A program made the translations under genes and the position numbers. Positions 1 to 7,814 of a DNA stretch of 64,000 bases are shown here, piece after piece. Every line of letters begins with the position of its first letter. Positions within the stretch are counted from its first letter, which is position 1. Below the pieces are notes generated by a model. That model made no database searches, had not been told where the DNA came from, and worked only from the letters and a program-made list of their open reading frames with translations. The DNA comes from Gemmataceae bacterium (GTDB taxonomy: Bacteria; Planctomycetota; Planctomycetia; Gemmatales; Gemmataceae), in NCBI GenBank assembly GCA_901538445.1, contig LR594584.1, positions 3,195,586-3,259,585 on the forward strand. The letters run 5' to 3'.

Positions 1-66
1 TCGCCGCGCACTCCGGCACTCTTGTCGTTTCAGTCACACGTCAGTCACACGAGGTGAAGAGCCGTT

Positions 67-981
67 ATGAGTTCCACCGTCGAGCGGGTCGCGGACGGGC
101 TGTTCCGCGTCCCCCTGTCAATCGTGAACGCGTACCTGATCGGGCCGCCCCGGGCCGGCGACCGCGGGTGGGTACTCGTGGATGCCGGGCTCTCGACCTC
201 CCGCGGGGCCATTACCGCGGCGGCGGCCGCGGCGTTCGGGCCGCACGCGCGCCCGGCGGCTGTGGTGCTGACCCACGGCCACTTCGACCACGTCGGCTCC
301 CTCAGACCGCTTGCCGAACAGTGGGACGCGCCGGTCTACGCCCACCCCCTGGAAATACCGTACCTCACTGGCCGGGCCGAGTACCCGCCCCCGGACCCGT
401 CCGTCGGTGGCGGGGCGGTGGCGTGGCTGTCGCCGCTCTATTCGCGGTCCGGCCCGGACATCGGCCCCCGGGTCCGGCCGCTGCCGGCCGCCGGGGCGGT
501 ACCGTTCCTCCCGGACTGGCGCTGGGTCCACACGCCGGGTCACGCCCCGGGACACGTCGCCCTGTTCCGTGCGACGGACCGCGCCCTGGTCGCCGGGGAC
601 GCGTTCGTCACCACGAAGCAGGAGTCGCTCTTCGGGGCAGTGCTGAAGCCACAGGTGGTACACGGCCCGCCGGCGTACTTCACGATCGACTGGGAGCTGG
701 CCCGTGCGTCGGTCCGGGAGTTGGCCCGCTTGAACCCCGAGGTCGCAGCGACCGGACACGGGGTCCCGATGCGCGGGCCGAGCATGCGCGCGGAACTGCA
801 CCGCCTCGCCGCGGATTTCGACCGCCTCGCGCGACCGACCGACGGTGTGTACGTTCGCTCCCCTGCACGGGCCGATGCCGCGGGTGTGCTCCGCGCGCCG
901 CCCCCGGTGTTCCCGACCGCCGCGGTTTTGCTGGCTATTGGGGCGGGGGCGGCCGTCGCTGCCGCCGCGACCCGGCGGTGA
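67..981 (+). CDS. MBL-fold metallo-hydrolase
   Basis: A 304-residue metallo-beta-lactamase-fold hydrolase. The metal-binding signature THGHFDH is at residues 69-75 (H70, H72, D74, H75). Further expected ligands are a His in TPGHAPGH near 159, an Asp in VAGDAF near 178, and a His in ATGHG near 230. This is the complete ligand set of the glyoxalase II/hydrolase branch. A hydrophobic Ala-rich C-terminal stretch (about 280-301) could be a membrane anchor. The ATG is preceded by GAGGTGAAGAG. The last codons and the stop lie inside a perfect 52-bp palindrome. The substrate cannot be told from sequence. Confidence 0.9.
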   Translation: MSSTVERVADGLFRVPLSIVNAYLIGPPRAGDRGWVLVDAGLSTSRGAITAAAAAAFGPHARPAAVVLTHGHFDHVGSLRPLAEQWDAPVYAHPLEIPYLTGRAEYPPPDPSVGGGAVAWLSPLYSRSGPDIGPRVRPLPAAGAVPFLPDWRWVHTPGHAPGHVALFRATDRALVAGDAFVTTKQESLFGAVLKPQVVHGPPAYFTIDWELARASVRELARLNPEVAATGHGVPMRGPSMRAELHRLAADFDRLARPTDGVYVRSPARADAAGVLRAPPPVFPTAAVLLAIGAGAAVAAAATRR

Positions 982-1013
982 CCTCGGCCGAGGTCACCGC
1001 CGGGTCGCGGCGG
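962..1013. terminator. Perfect 52-bp palindrome at a gene end
   Basis: The two 26-nt halves (962-987 and 988-1013) are exact reverse complements with no spacer. The palindrome covers the last codons and stop of the metallo-hydrolase gene and faces the 3' end of the DUF4142 gene. It is probably a bidirectional transcription terminator, although there is no T-tract. Confidence 0.6.
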
Positions 1014-1117
1014 GCGAGGTGGGGTCGTGCGAGCCCAGGGGAGCGGTGGGAGCGGTGTGCGGAGCCAAGCAGCGGTCCTGTCCCCTGCCGGGCACAGGGG
1101 GCGGGCTCACCCGGCGG

Positions 1118-1624
1118 TTACTTGCCCTTGCCGTGCTTCTGGACGTGCTCGTAGTGCGCCGTCACAACCGGCAGGGTCTTCTCGGCGAACGCCTTCAGCC
1201 CCGGGTCCTTCGCGCCCTTGGAGGCACTCGTGTAAAGGGCCACCGCCTGCTTGTGGGCCGTCACCTGCGAGTCCAGGTACGCCCGGTCGAGGTCCCCCTT
1301 CGCGCCCCGGAGCTGTTCCAACAACTTGGCGTGCTCGTCGGTCATTTTGGTCGGCAGCGCGAGGTTCGCCTTCTTCGCGACCTCCGCCAGCTCCTTGCTC
1401 GATTTCGTGTGGTCCGCGACCATCTGCTCCGCAAACTTCTTCACATCACCCGACGTGCTGCTGCCCAGCGCCAGCTTGCTCGACTCGATCTCGAACATGT
1501 CGCCGCTGGCTGCCATCATCACGAACTCGGCGTCGGTGACCGGCTTGGTGTCGCCCTTCTTGTCCTCGGCCGTCAGGGCCGCGCTCCCGAGCGCGAGCGC
1601 GGTCACGCAGATCATCATTCGCAT
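1118..1624 (-). CDS. DUF4142 domain protein, exported
   Basis: A 168-residue protein. It has an N-terminal hydrophobic signal-like segment (residues 1-19) and then a helical DUF4142 domain covering almost the whole protein, recognised from the pattern DAEFVMMAASGDMFEIESSK, then KKFAEQMVADHTKSSKEL, then a C-terminal LPVVTAHYEHVQ. Family members are ferritin-like helical bundles of the periplasm or envelope with no firmly known activity. It is a single gene, convergent with the upstream metallo-hydrolase gene and divergent from the chemotaxis-type kinase gene. Confidence 0.85.
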   Translation of the reverse strand: MRMMICVTALALGSAALTAEDKKGDTKPVTDAEFVMMAASGDMFEIESSKLALGSSTSGDVKKFAEQMVADHTKSSKELAEVAKKANLALPTKMTDEHAKLLEQLRGAKGDLDRAYLDSQVTAHKQAVALYTSASKGAKDPGLKAFAEKTLPVVTAHYEHVQKHGKGK

Positions 1625-2050
1625 TTGTGGTCCTCCCGTGGTAATGGCCCGGTGGTACCGGGCACGCCACGGGGTAGCAACTCCGGGTCCGGGTGCGACA
1701 CAGCGCGACGGATCCGCGGACCACCCCGACCGGCGAGCGGGGCACTCCCGACGGGCCGATGGTGGAAGTTCTCCGCCCCATCCCCTTTTGAGTTAAACAG
1801 CACTGTCCTTCCGCGGGTGCCATCGCCCCTGTCGGGTCGTGCGGGGCACACCGCCACCCCCGTGGAACACCACACAAAGTCGCGCCACCCGTAACCTCGC
1901 CGGCCCTCCCTCGATCAGATCTCGTGACTCTCTGGGTTCGGGCCAGTCCCGTCGCCGGGCGATCGTGTGTCTATAGTAAGGCGTACAGGTGCGTGAATTC
2001 CTACAGCCGCAGGTCGGGGCACGCGTCTGGTACGACGGGCAGGGGGTCGT
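1625..2050. other. Intergenic region, divergent
   Basis: About 425 bp between the divergent DUF4142 and CheB/CheR-kinase genes. No credible gene is seen. It should hold both promoters. TATAGT at 1971-1976 is a possible -10 box for the kinase, but no matching -35 is convincing. Confidence 0.4.
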
Positions 2051-5000
2051 ATGTCCGACGAGATGTCCACGCACCGGACCGAACGCCCCCCGGGGCAACC
2101 CGACCCGGCGGCCCCGCGGCTGGTCGTCGGCATCGGGGCGTCGGCCGGGGGGCTGGAGGCGCTCGAGCGGTTGTTCGAGGCCACGCCGGTCGATTCCGGG
2201 CTCGCGTTCGTCGTCGTTCAGCACCTCTCCCCGGACTTCAAGAGCCTCACCAACGACATCCTGGCGCGCCGCACCCGGCTCCCGATCCGGGTGGTCGAGG
2301 ACGGGATGCCGCTCCACCCGGACGTCGTGTACCTGCTCCCCCCCCGGAAGGACATGATCGTCCGCGGCGGGCGGCTGCTCCTGGCGGACAAGGACCTGGG
2401 GCAACTCGTCGCCCTGCCGATCGACCACTTCCTCCGTTCGGTCGCGCAGGAGGCCGGGAACCGGGCGGTGGCGGTCATCCTGTCCGGCACCGGCAGCGAC
2501 GGCTCCCGCGGGGTCCGGGACGTCCGCCAGGCCGGCGGGCTCGTGGTCGTTCAGGACCCGGGCACGGCCAAGTTCGACGGGATGCCCCGGAGCGCGCTGG
2601 ACGCGGTCCCTGACGCCCTGGTGCTGGCCCCCGAGGCGGTCCCGGCGGCGCTCGCCCGGCACGCCGGCCCGGGGACCGGACCGGCGGAGCCCGCGCCCCC
2701 GGCGGCCGGGGAGGACCGCGTGTCCCGGTTGCTCCGCGACGCCTACGGGATCGACTTCTCGTTCTACAAACCGGAGACGGTCGCCCGCCGGCTGGACCGG
2801 CGGCTCGGGCTGAGCGACACGGTCGGGCTGGACGCCTACGCCCGCCGGCTGGCCGACGACCCGGCCGAACTGAACCTGCTGTACAAGGACCTGATGATCG
2901 GGGTGACCCGGTTCTTCCGGGACGAGGAGGCGTTCGCCCGGATCGGCCGGGAGGTGCTGCCGGCCCTGCTCGGGCGGCTGCCAGCGGGAGACGAGTTCCG
3001 CGTGTGGTCGGCCGGGTGCGCGACCGGCGAGGAGGCGTACTCGCTGGCCATCCTGGTCCGGGAGGCGGCCGACGCGCTGTCCCGCCCGGTCCCGGTGAAG
3101 ATCTTCGCCACCGACGCCCACCGCGCGTCGCTCGACGCGGCCGGGGCCGGGCACTACCCGGAGGCCGCCCTGGTCGGGATGAGCCCGGAGCGGCTGACCC
3201 GGTTCTTCACCCGCACCGCGGGCGGCTACCAGGTGTCGGCCGAGCTCCGCAAGACGGTCGTGTTCGCCCAGCACAACGTGCTCAAGGACGCGCCGTTCAC
3301 CCGGCTCGACCTGGTCAGTTGCCGGAACCTCCTCATCTACTTCCAGCCGGCCGCGCAGAAGCGCGCGCTGTCCCTGTTCCACTTCGCCCTGAAGACCGGC
3401 GGGACCCTGTTCCTGGGGCCGAGCGAGACGACCGGGGAGGTGGGCGACGAGTTCGAGCCGATCGACCCGCACTGGCGGGTGTACCGGAAGCGGCGGGACG
3501 TGCGGCTGTCGGCGGACGTGCGGCTGACCCCGGCGGCCGTGTCGCGCCCCGCCCCCGGCCCGACCGCCGCCGCCGACCCGCACCTGAGCACCGCCTACGA
3601 CGCGCTCCTCGACCTGTACATGCCGGCGGCCCTGCTGGTGAACGAGCGGGGCGAACTGGCCCAGACGTTCGGCGGGGCGAGCCGGTATCTCAAGATCCGG
3701 GACGGCCGGGTGACCACCGACCTGCTGTCGCTCGTCGACCCCGAGCTGCGGACCGCCCTGACCGGGGCCCTCCCGCGGGCGTTCAAGGAGCTGGCCGAGG
3801 TCACGTTCCGCGGGCTCCGGGTGTTGCCCCCGGAGGGCGAGCGGGCGGTCGACGTGACGGTCCGCCCGGTCCGCAACCGGCGCGGCGGGGTGACCCACGC
3901 CGTCGTCGAGGTGGTCGAGGTCGGCGAGCCCCCGCCGGCCCACGACACGCCCCGGGAGATCGACCTCGGCCAGGCGTCCCGGGAGCAGATCCTCACGCTG
4001 GAGGCCGAACTCCGGGTGACCCGGGAGAACCTCCAGGCGATGATCGAGGAGATGGAGACGAGCAACGAGGAGCTGCAGGCCACGAACCAGGAGCTGACCG
4101 CCGCCAACGAGGAGCTCCAGAGCACCAACGAGGAGCTCCACTCGGTCAACGAGGAGCTGTACACCGTCAACGGCGAGTTCCAGAAGAAGATCTCCGAGCT
4201 GACGCAACTGTCCGCAGACATGGACAACCTGCTGGCCAGCACCGGGGTCCACACCATCTTCCTGGACCGCGACCTGCGGCTCCGGAAGTTCACCCCCAAG
4301 ATCGCCGACACGTTCAACCTGCTCCCGCAGGACGTGGGCCGCCGGATCGACCACTTCACCTACACCATCGACCACGCCGGGCTGGTGGCCGACCTGATGG
4401 CCGTTCTCGACCACCCGACCCCGGTCGAGCGGCAGGTCCGGGACCGCCGCGGGAACTGGTTCCTGCTCCGGGTGCTGCCGTACCGGGCCGGGCTCGCCAT
4501 CGACGGGGTGGTGCTCACCCTGGTCGACCTGTCCCAGGTGAAGAGCGCCGAGGCCGAGGCCCGCCGCAAGGACGAGCAACTCGCCGGCATCCTCCGGCAC
4601 TCGCCGAACTGGGTGTTCATCAAGAACCTGGCCGGGGAGTACCTGGTGGCCGACGACTCGTTCCGCCGGGCCGTCGGCCGGGAGCCGGTCGGGCTCACCG
4701 CCCACGACCTGTTCCCGCCCGAGGTGGCCGGGGTGCTGACGACCGGGGACGACCGGGTGATCGCCGGCGGGGTCGAGTCCGAGGCCGAGGTGGTGGTCCC
4801 CCTCGCCGACGGCCCGCACACGTTCCTGGCCACCAAGTTCCCGGTCCGGGACGAGGCCGGGCGGGTGGTCGGGGTGGGCGGCATCAAGACCGACATCACC
4901 CCGATCCGCCAGGCCGAGCGGACCGCCCGGGAGGCGGTCGCCCAGCGGGACCGGTTCCTGGCCACGCTCTCGCACGAGCTGCGGAACCCGCTGGCCGCGG

Positions 5001-6292
5001 TCCTCAACGCCGCCGAGCTGGCCGCCCACGGCGGTCCGGACACCCCCCACTGGCTCGGGGTGGTCGTCCGCCGCGGCCGGCACACCGCCCGGCTCGTGGA
5101 CGACCTGCTCGACGTGGCCCGGTTCACCCAGGACAAGGTCGAGGTCCGCCCCCGGCCGATGGACCTCGGCCAGACGATCGACGGCGTGCTGGAGGAGGCC
5201 CACCCGTGGTTCGAGGAGGCCGGGCTGACCCTCTCCGCCACCGGGCCGGACGGCCCGGTGCCCGTGGACGGCGACCCGGACCGGCTGGTCCAGGTGCAGG
5301 CGAACCTGCTGCGGAACGCGGCCAAGTACACCCCGGCCGGCGGCCGGGTGTGGTACGCCGTGGGCCGCGAAGGGGACCGGGCGGTGGTGCGGGTCCGGGA
5401 CACCGGGGTCGGTCTGTTCCCCGACATGCTCAGCAAGGTGTTCGAGCCGTTCGTCCAGGCCGACGAGACGCTCGCCCGCGCCGCCGGCGGGATCGGGGTC
5501 GGGCTCACGCTGGTCCGGGCGGTGGTGGAGAAGCACGGCGGGACCGTGGAGGCGCACAGCGACGGCCCCGGAAAGGGAAGCGAGTTCGTCGTGCGCCTGC
5601 CGCTGCGGGGCGGGCCGGCCCCTCTTTCCCGGCCCCGAGGCGTCGGGCACCGCTCCCCAGCGCCCGCTCCTGTTGCTCCTGGTCGAGGACGACCCGGACA
5701 TCGCGCGGTCGCTCGTCGGGCTGCTGGAACTGGACGGCCACGCGGTGCGGGCGGCCGCCGACGGGCCGGCCGGACTGGTCGCCCTCGAGGCCGGGCGCGT
5801 CGATGCCGTCCTCCTCGACATCGGCCTGCCGGGTCTCGACGGGTACGAGCTGGCGCGGCGGATCCGCGCCCGGCCCGGCCCCGCCCCCTACCTCGTCGCA
5901 CTCACCGGGTACGGTCGGGCCGAGGACCGGGCCGCGGCGACCGCCGCCGGGTTCGACGCCCACCTGACCAAGCCGTTCGGCCCGGACGACCTCGCGCGTG
6001 TACTCGCCGCCGTGCCGGTGGTCGGCCCCCGCACCGATGCGGCCCCACCGTGAAACAAACTGGCGATTTTCTTCTGGCGTTCGAACCCGACCCCGGTACG
6101 ATCACTTCCAATCACACCAACCGGGCGCGGACCGCCCGGCTCCCGTTCCCTGGGTATGGAGACCCGCCGTGCTCGTCGTCACCCGCAGGCCGAGCGAGAA
6201 GATCGTGTTCCCGACCCTTGGGGTCACCGTCCACATCCTCCGGAGCACTGGCCGCGCCATCCGCGTTGGGGTCGAGGCCCCGCCGGACGTGA
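2051..6292 (+). CDS. CheB-CheR-PAS hybrid histidine kinase
   Basis: A multidomain signalling protein. In order: CheB methylesterase (about 24-210, VGIGASAGG with Ser31, then GTGSDGS); CheR methyltransferase (about 225-480, SAGCATGEEAYS and SCRNLLIYF); a long coiled coil (about 650-720, repeated EELQxTNEEL); two PAS domains (about 720-965); HisKA with SHELRNPL (His near 975); and HATPase with LLRNAAKYTPAG near 1087 and DTGVGLFP near 1117. Protein-like sequence stops at about position 5620. Beyond that this frame is Arg/Pro-rich noise to the stop at 6292. The receiver domain expected at the C-terminus is in the next frame (5673-6053), so the gene looks frameshifted. Such proteins couple methylation-type sensing to phosphotransfer, and the partner is unknown. 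Confidence 0.85.
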   Translation: MSDEMSTHRTERPPGQPDPAAPRLVVGIGASAGGLEALERLFEATPVDSGLAFVVVQHLSPDFKSLTNDILARRTRLPIRVVEDGMPLHPDVVYLLPPRKDMIVRGGRLLLADKDLGQLVALPIDHFLRSVAQEAGNRAVAVILSGTGSDGSRGVRDVRQAGGLVVVQDPGTAKFDGMPRSALDAVPDALVLAPEAVPAALARHAGPGTGPAEPAPPAAGEDRVSRLLRDAYGIDFSFYKPETVARRLDRRLGLSDTVGLDAYARRLADDPAELNLLYKDLMIGVTRFFRDEEAFARIGREVLPALLGRLPAGDEFRVWSAGCATGEEAYSLAILVREAADALSRPVPVKIFATDAHRASLDAAGAGHYPEAALVGMSPERLTRFFTRTAGGYQVSAELRKTVVFAQHNVLKDAPFTRLDLVSCRNLLIYFQPAAQKRALSLFHFALKTGGTLFLGPSETTGEVGDEFEPIDPHWRVYRKRRDVRLSADVRLTPAAVSRPAPGPTAAADPHLSTAYDALLDLYMPAALLVNERGELAQTFGGASRYLKIRDGRVTTDLLSLVDPELRTALTGALPRAFKELAEVTFRGLRVLPPEGERAVDVTVRPVRNRRGGVTHAVVEVVEVGEPPPAHDTPREIDLGQASREQILTLEAELRVTRENLQAMIEEMETSNEELQATNQELTAANEELQSTNEELHSVNEELYTVNGEFQKKISELTQLSADMDNLLASTGVHTIFLDRDLRLRKFTPKIADTFNLLPQDVGRRIDHFTYTIDHAGLVADLMAVLDHPTPVERQVRDRRGNWFLLRVLPYRAGLAIDGVVLTLVDLSQVKSAEAEARRKDEQLAGILRHSPNWVFIKNLAGEYLVADDSFRRAVGREPVGLTAHDLFPPEVAGVLTTGDDRVIAGGVESEAEVVVPLADGPHTFLATKFPVRDEAGRVVGVGGIKTDITPIRQAERTAREAVAQRDRFLATLSHELRNPLAAVLNAAELAAHGGPDTPHWLGVVVRRGRHTARLVDDLLDVARFTQDKVEVRPRPMDLGQTIDGVLEEAHPWFEEAGLTLSATGPDGPVPVDGDPDRLVQVQANLLRNAAKYTPAGGRVWYAVGREGDRAVVRVRDTGVGLFPDMLSKVFEPFVQADETLARAAGGIGVGLTLVRAVVEKHGGTVEAHSDGPGKGSEFVVRLPLRGGPAPLSRPRGVGHRSPAPAPVAPGRGRPGHRAVARRAAGTGRPRGAGGRRRAGRTGRPRGRARRCRPPRHRPAGSRRVRAGAADPRPARPRPLPRRTHRVRSGRGPGRGDRRRVRRPPDQAVRPGRPRACTRRRAGGRPPHRCGPTVKQTGDFLLAFEPDPGTITSNHTNRARTARLPFPGYGDPPCSSSPAGRARRSCSRPLGSPSTSSGALAAPSALGSRPRRT
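5673..6053 (+). CDS. Receiver domain, frame-shifted tail of the kinase
   Basis: A complete response regulator receiver fold of about 125 residues: VEDDPDIARS (acidic pair), a phospho-acceptor Asp in DAVLLDIGLPG, LVALTGYG, and the conserved Lys in LTKPFGPDD. There is no ATG, and the frame is open upstream through P-E-A-S-G-T-A-P-Q-R-P to about 5615, where the kinase frame's good coding signal ends. Removing one base between about 5590 and 5640 would fuse it to the kinase as a hybrid kinase-receiver. Either a real frameshift, a sequencing error in the C-rich run, or recoding is possible. Confidence 0.75.
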   Translation: MLLVEDDPDIARSLVGLLELDGHAVRAAADGPAGLVALEAGRVDAVLLDIGLPGLDGYELARRIRARPGPAPYLVALTGYGRAEDRAAATAAGFDAHLTKPFGPDDLARVLAAVPVVGPRTDAAPP

Positions 6293-6909
6293 AGATTCTC
6301 CGGGACGAAATCGCGCCGGTTGCGACCGCACCGGCCGCGGCGCGACCGCCGGTCCCGGTCGACCGGCACGCGCTCGCGAACACCCTCAGCAAACTCACCC
6401 TGGCTGTTCACCTGGCGCGGAAGCAGTGGGCCGCCGGGCGGCCCGCGGCGGCCGATGCCGCCCTGGCCAACGCACTCCAGGCGTTGGAGGCTCTGGAGCA
6501 GAGTACCCCCGCCCCGACGCCTCACACGTGCCGGGCGCTGATCGTCGATGACGACGCGAACGAGCGGGAACTCCTCGCCGGCCTGCTCGGGATGAACGGG
6601 TGCGAGTGCGCCACCGCCGCCGACGGGGCCGACGCGCTCGCGTACCTGGCCGCGAACGACCGGCCGGACGTGGTCCTGCTGGACATGGCCATGCCCCGGT
6701 GCGACGGCCCGGAGACCCTCCGCCGCATCCGGGCCGACAGCCGGCTCGCCGGCCTCCGGGTGTTCTCGGTGAGCAGCACCAGCCCCCGCGAACTGAGCAT
6801 CCCGGAGGGGCAAGCGGGGTTCGACGGCTGGTTCCCGAAGCCGCTGAACCCGGGGCGACTGTGGGACGCGATCCAGACCGCGACGCGCTCGCCGTCGGCC
6901 GCGAACTGA
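6169..6909 (+). CDS. CsrA-receiver fusion protein
   Basis: A 246-residue protein. Residues 1-50 are a CsrA/RsmA-type RNA-binding domain (MLVVTRRPSEKIVF, then VGVEAPPDVKILRDEI, keeping the conserved Arg near position 44-46). Next is a helical region (about 65-115). Residues about 122-240 are a receiver domain with DDD at 126-128, phospho-acceptor Asp172 in LLDMAMPR, and Lys224 in FPKPLN. The GTG start has GGAG 7 bases upstream. Free CsrA is a dimeric post-transcriptional regulator, so this architecture suggests RNA binding controlled by phosphorylation, perhaps from the kinase just upstream (116 bp). That functional link is an inference. Confidence 0.85.
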   Translation: MLVVTRRPSEKIVFPTLGVTVHILRSTGRAIRVGVEAPPDVKILRDEIAPVATAPAAARPPVPVDRHALANTLSKLTLAVHLARKQWAAGRPAAADAALANALQALEALEQSTPAPTPHTCRALIVDDDANERELLAGLLGMNGCECATAADGADALAYLAANDRPDVVLLDMAMPRCDGPETLRRIRADSRLAGLRVFSVSSTSPRELSIPEGQAGFDGWFPKPLNPGRLWDAIQTATRSPSAAN

Positions 6910-7814
6910 CCCGATCAAGGATGGGTCCGGACCCAGGGACGGGTCCATCGCATCAGTCGCGCTCTTCGCCTCACGCGAAGGACGACCGCGTCACCACATT
7001 CCGCCGCCTGTCCAGACCTCTTCGCCGATCGGAACGCTGACGCACTGTCCGCACGCGGGGGTAATCCTCAAGGTCGTGCCCGCGGAGCATCGGCCGTGTG
7101 GCCACGCACCGGGCTTCGGTGACCAAACCACTTTCAGCCACGCACTTCGTCTCGAAGGTGAAGGCGCACGCACGGCGGAGACCGTTCGCGTCTCGCGTGA
7201 ACGGCTTCCATCCGTGCAGGGCGGGTGAGAGTCAGGGGCGGGAAAAGGGGTATTGCGCACGCGGCTTCTCGAGCCTCGGCGAAATCCTGCCAAGCAGTAC
7301 ATTTCAAATGAGAGTTGATGATTTCCGATGCGGTTTTTCCCGACACGATCACTCGACAGCACACTATTCAACTGAAGGATCAATTCCTCGGCGCTCCCTT
7401 CGCGAGTGTAAATCGACCTTGCAACTGATTTTATTGGGTTATTCCGTCGGCGAGATGAGAGAAAACGCCTGAAAATCGCGTGTATCTCAGCACATCAAAA
7501 ATCAGACCACTCGAATTCAGGTTGCACGTCACTTGATTCGTGTGCTACGGAATTACTCGTTGATGCAGTCCATTCCCGTCGCCCGTAACTGGCGGTGTTC
7601 CTGACCGAAATAGGTCCGAGCACCCGATCCGGCTCGCCCCTCGTTCGCCCGTTGCACGCGGAGCCACAACCGCTCGGGACGCCTTGCGCCCTGACGCCGG
7701 CCATGCTCTGCGCCGGGCCTCGCCCGACTCCTGGATCTCGCACGGCTCCACACGCTGGTGGCGGGGACGTCCGCCGTGCGCGCCTATCGAAAACCGCTTC
7801 GCGGAGTTCTCTCA
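6910..7814. other. Long intergenic region, locally low GC
   Basis: About 900 bp with no supported gene. The stretch from about 7290 to 7600 is clearly more AT-rich than its surroundings and probably holds the promoter of the PA14 protein gene. Short open frames here (for example 7098-7472) have no domain-like content. Confidence 0.4.

Noticed and set aside
1793-5821. A 1342-residue open frame antisense to the CheB-CheR kinase gene
   Set aside because: It is a high-GC shadow: Arg/Gly/Pro/Asp-rich, no domain, opposite an obviously real multidomain gene.
3004-5967. A 987-residue same-strand open frame in another frame of the kinase gene
   Set aside because: Composition is Arg/Gly/Pro-rich with no recognisable motif. 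The real frame carries CheB, CheR, PAS and kinase motifs.
2051-6053. Programmed ribosomal frameshift between kinase and receiver
   Set aside because: No clear slippery heptamer with a downstream structure was found. An indel is the simpler explanation, so recoding is kept only as a possibility.
7098-7472. A possible 124-residue gene in the AT-richer intergenic region
   Set aside because: No domain, mixed composition, no ribosome-binding site. Better read as non-coding.
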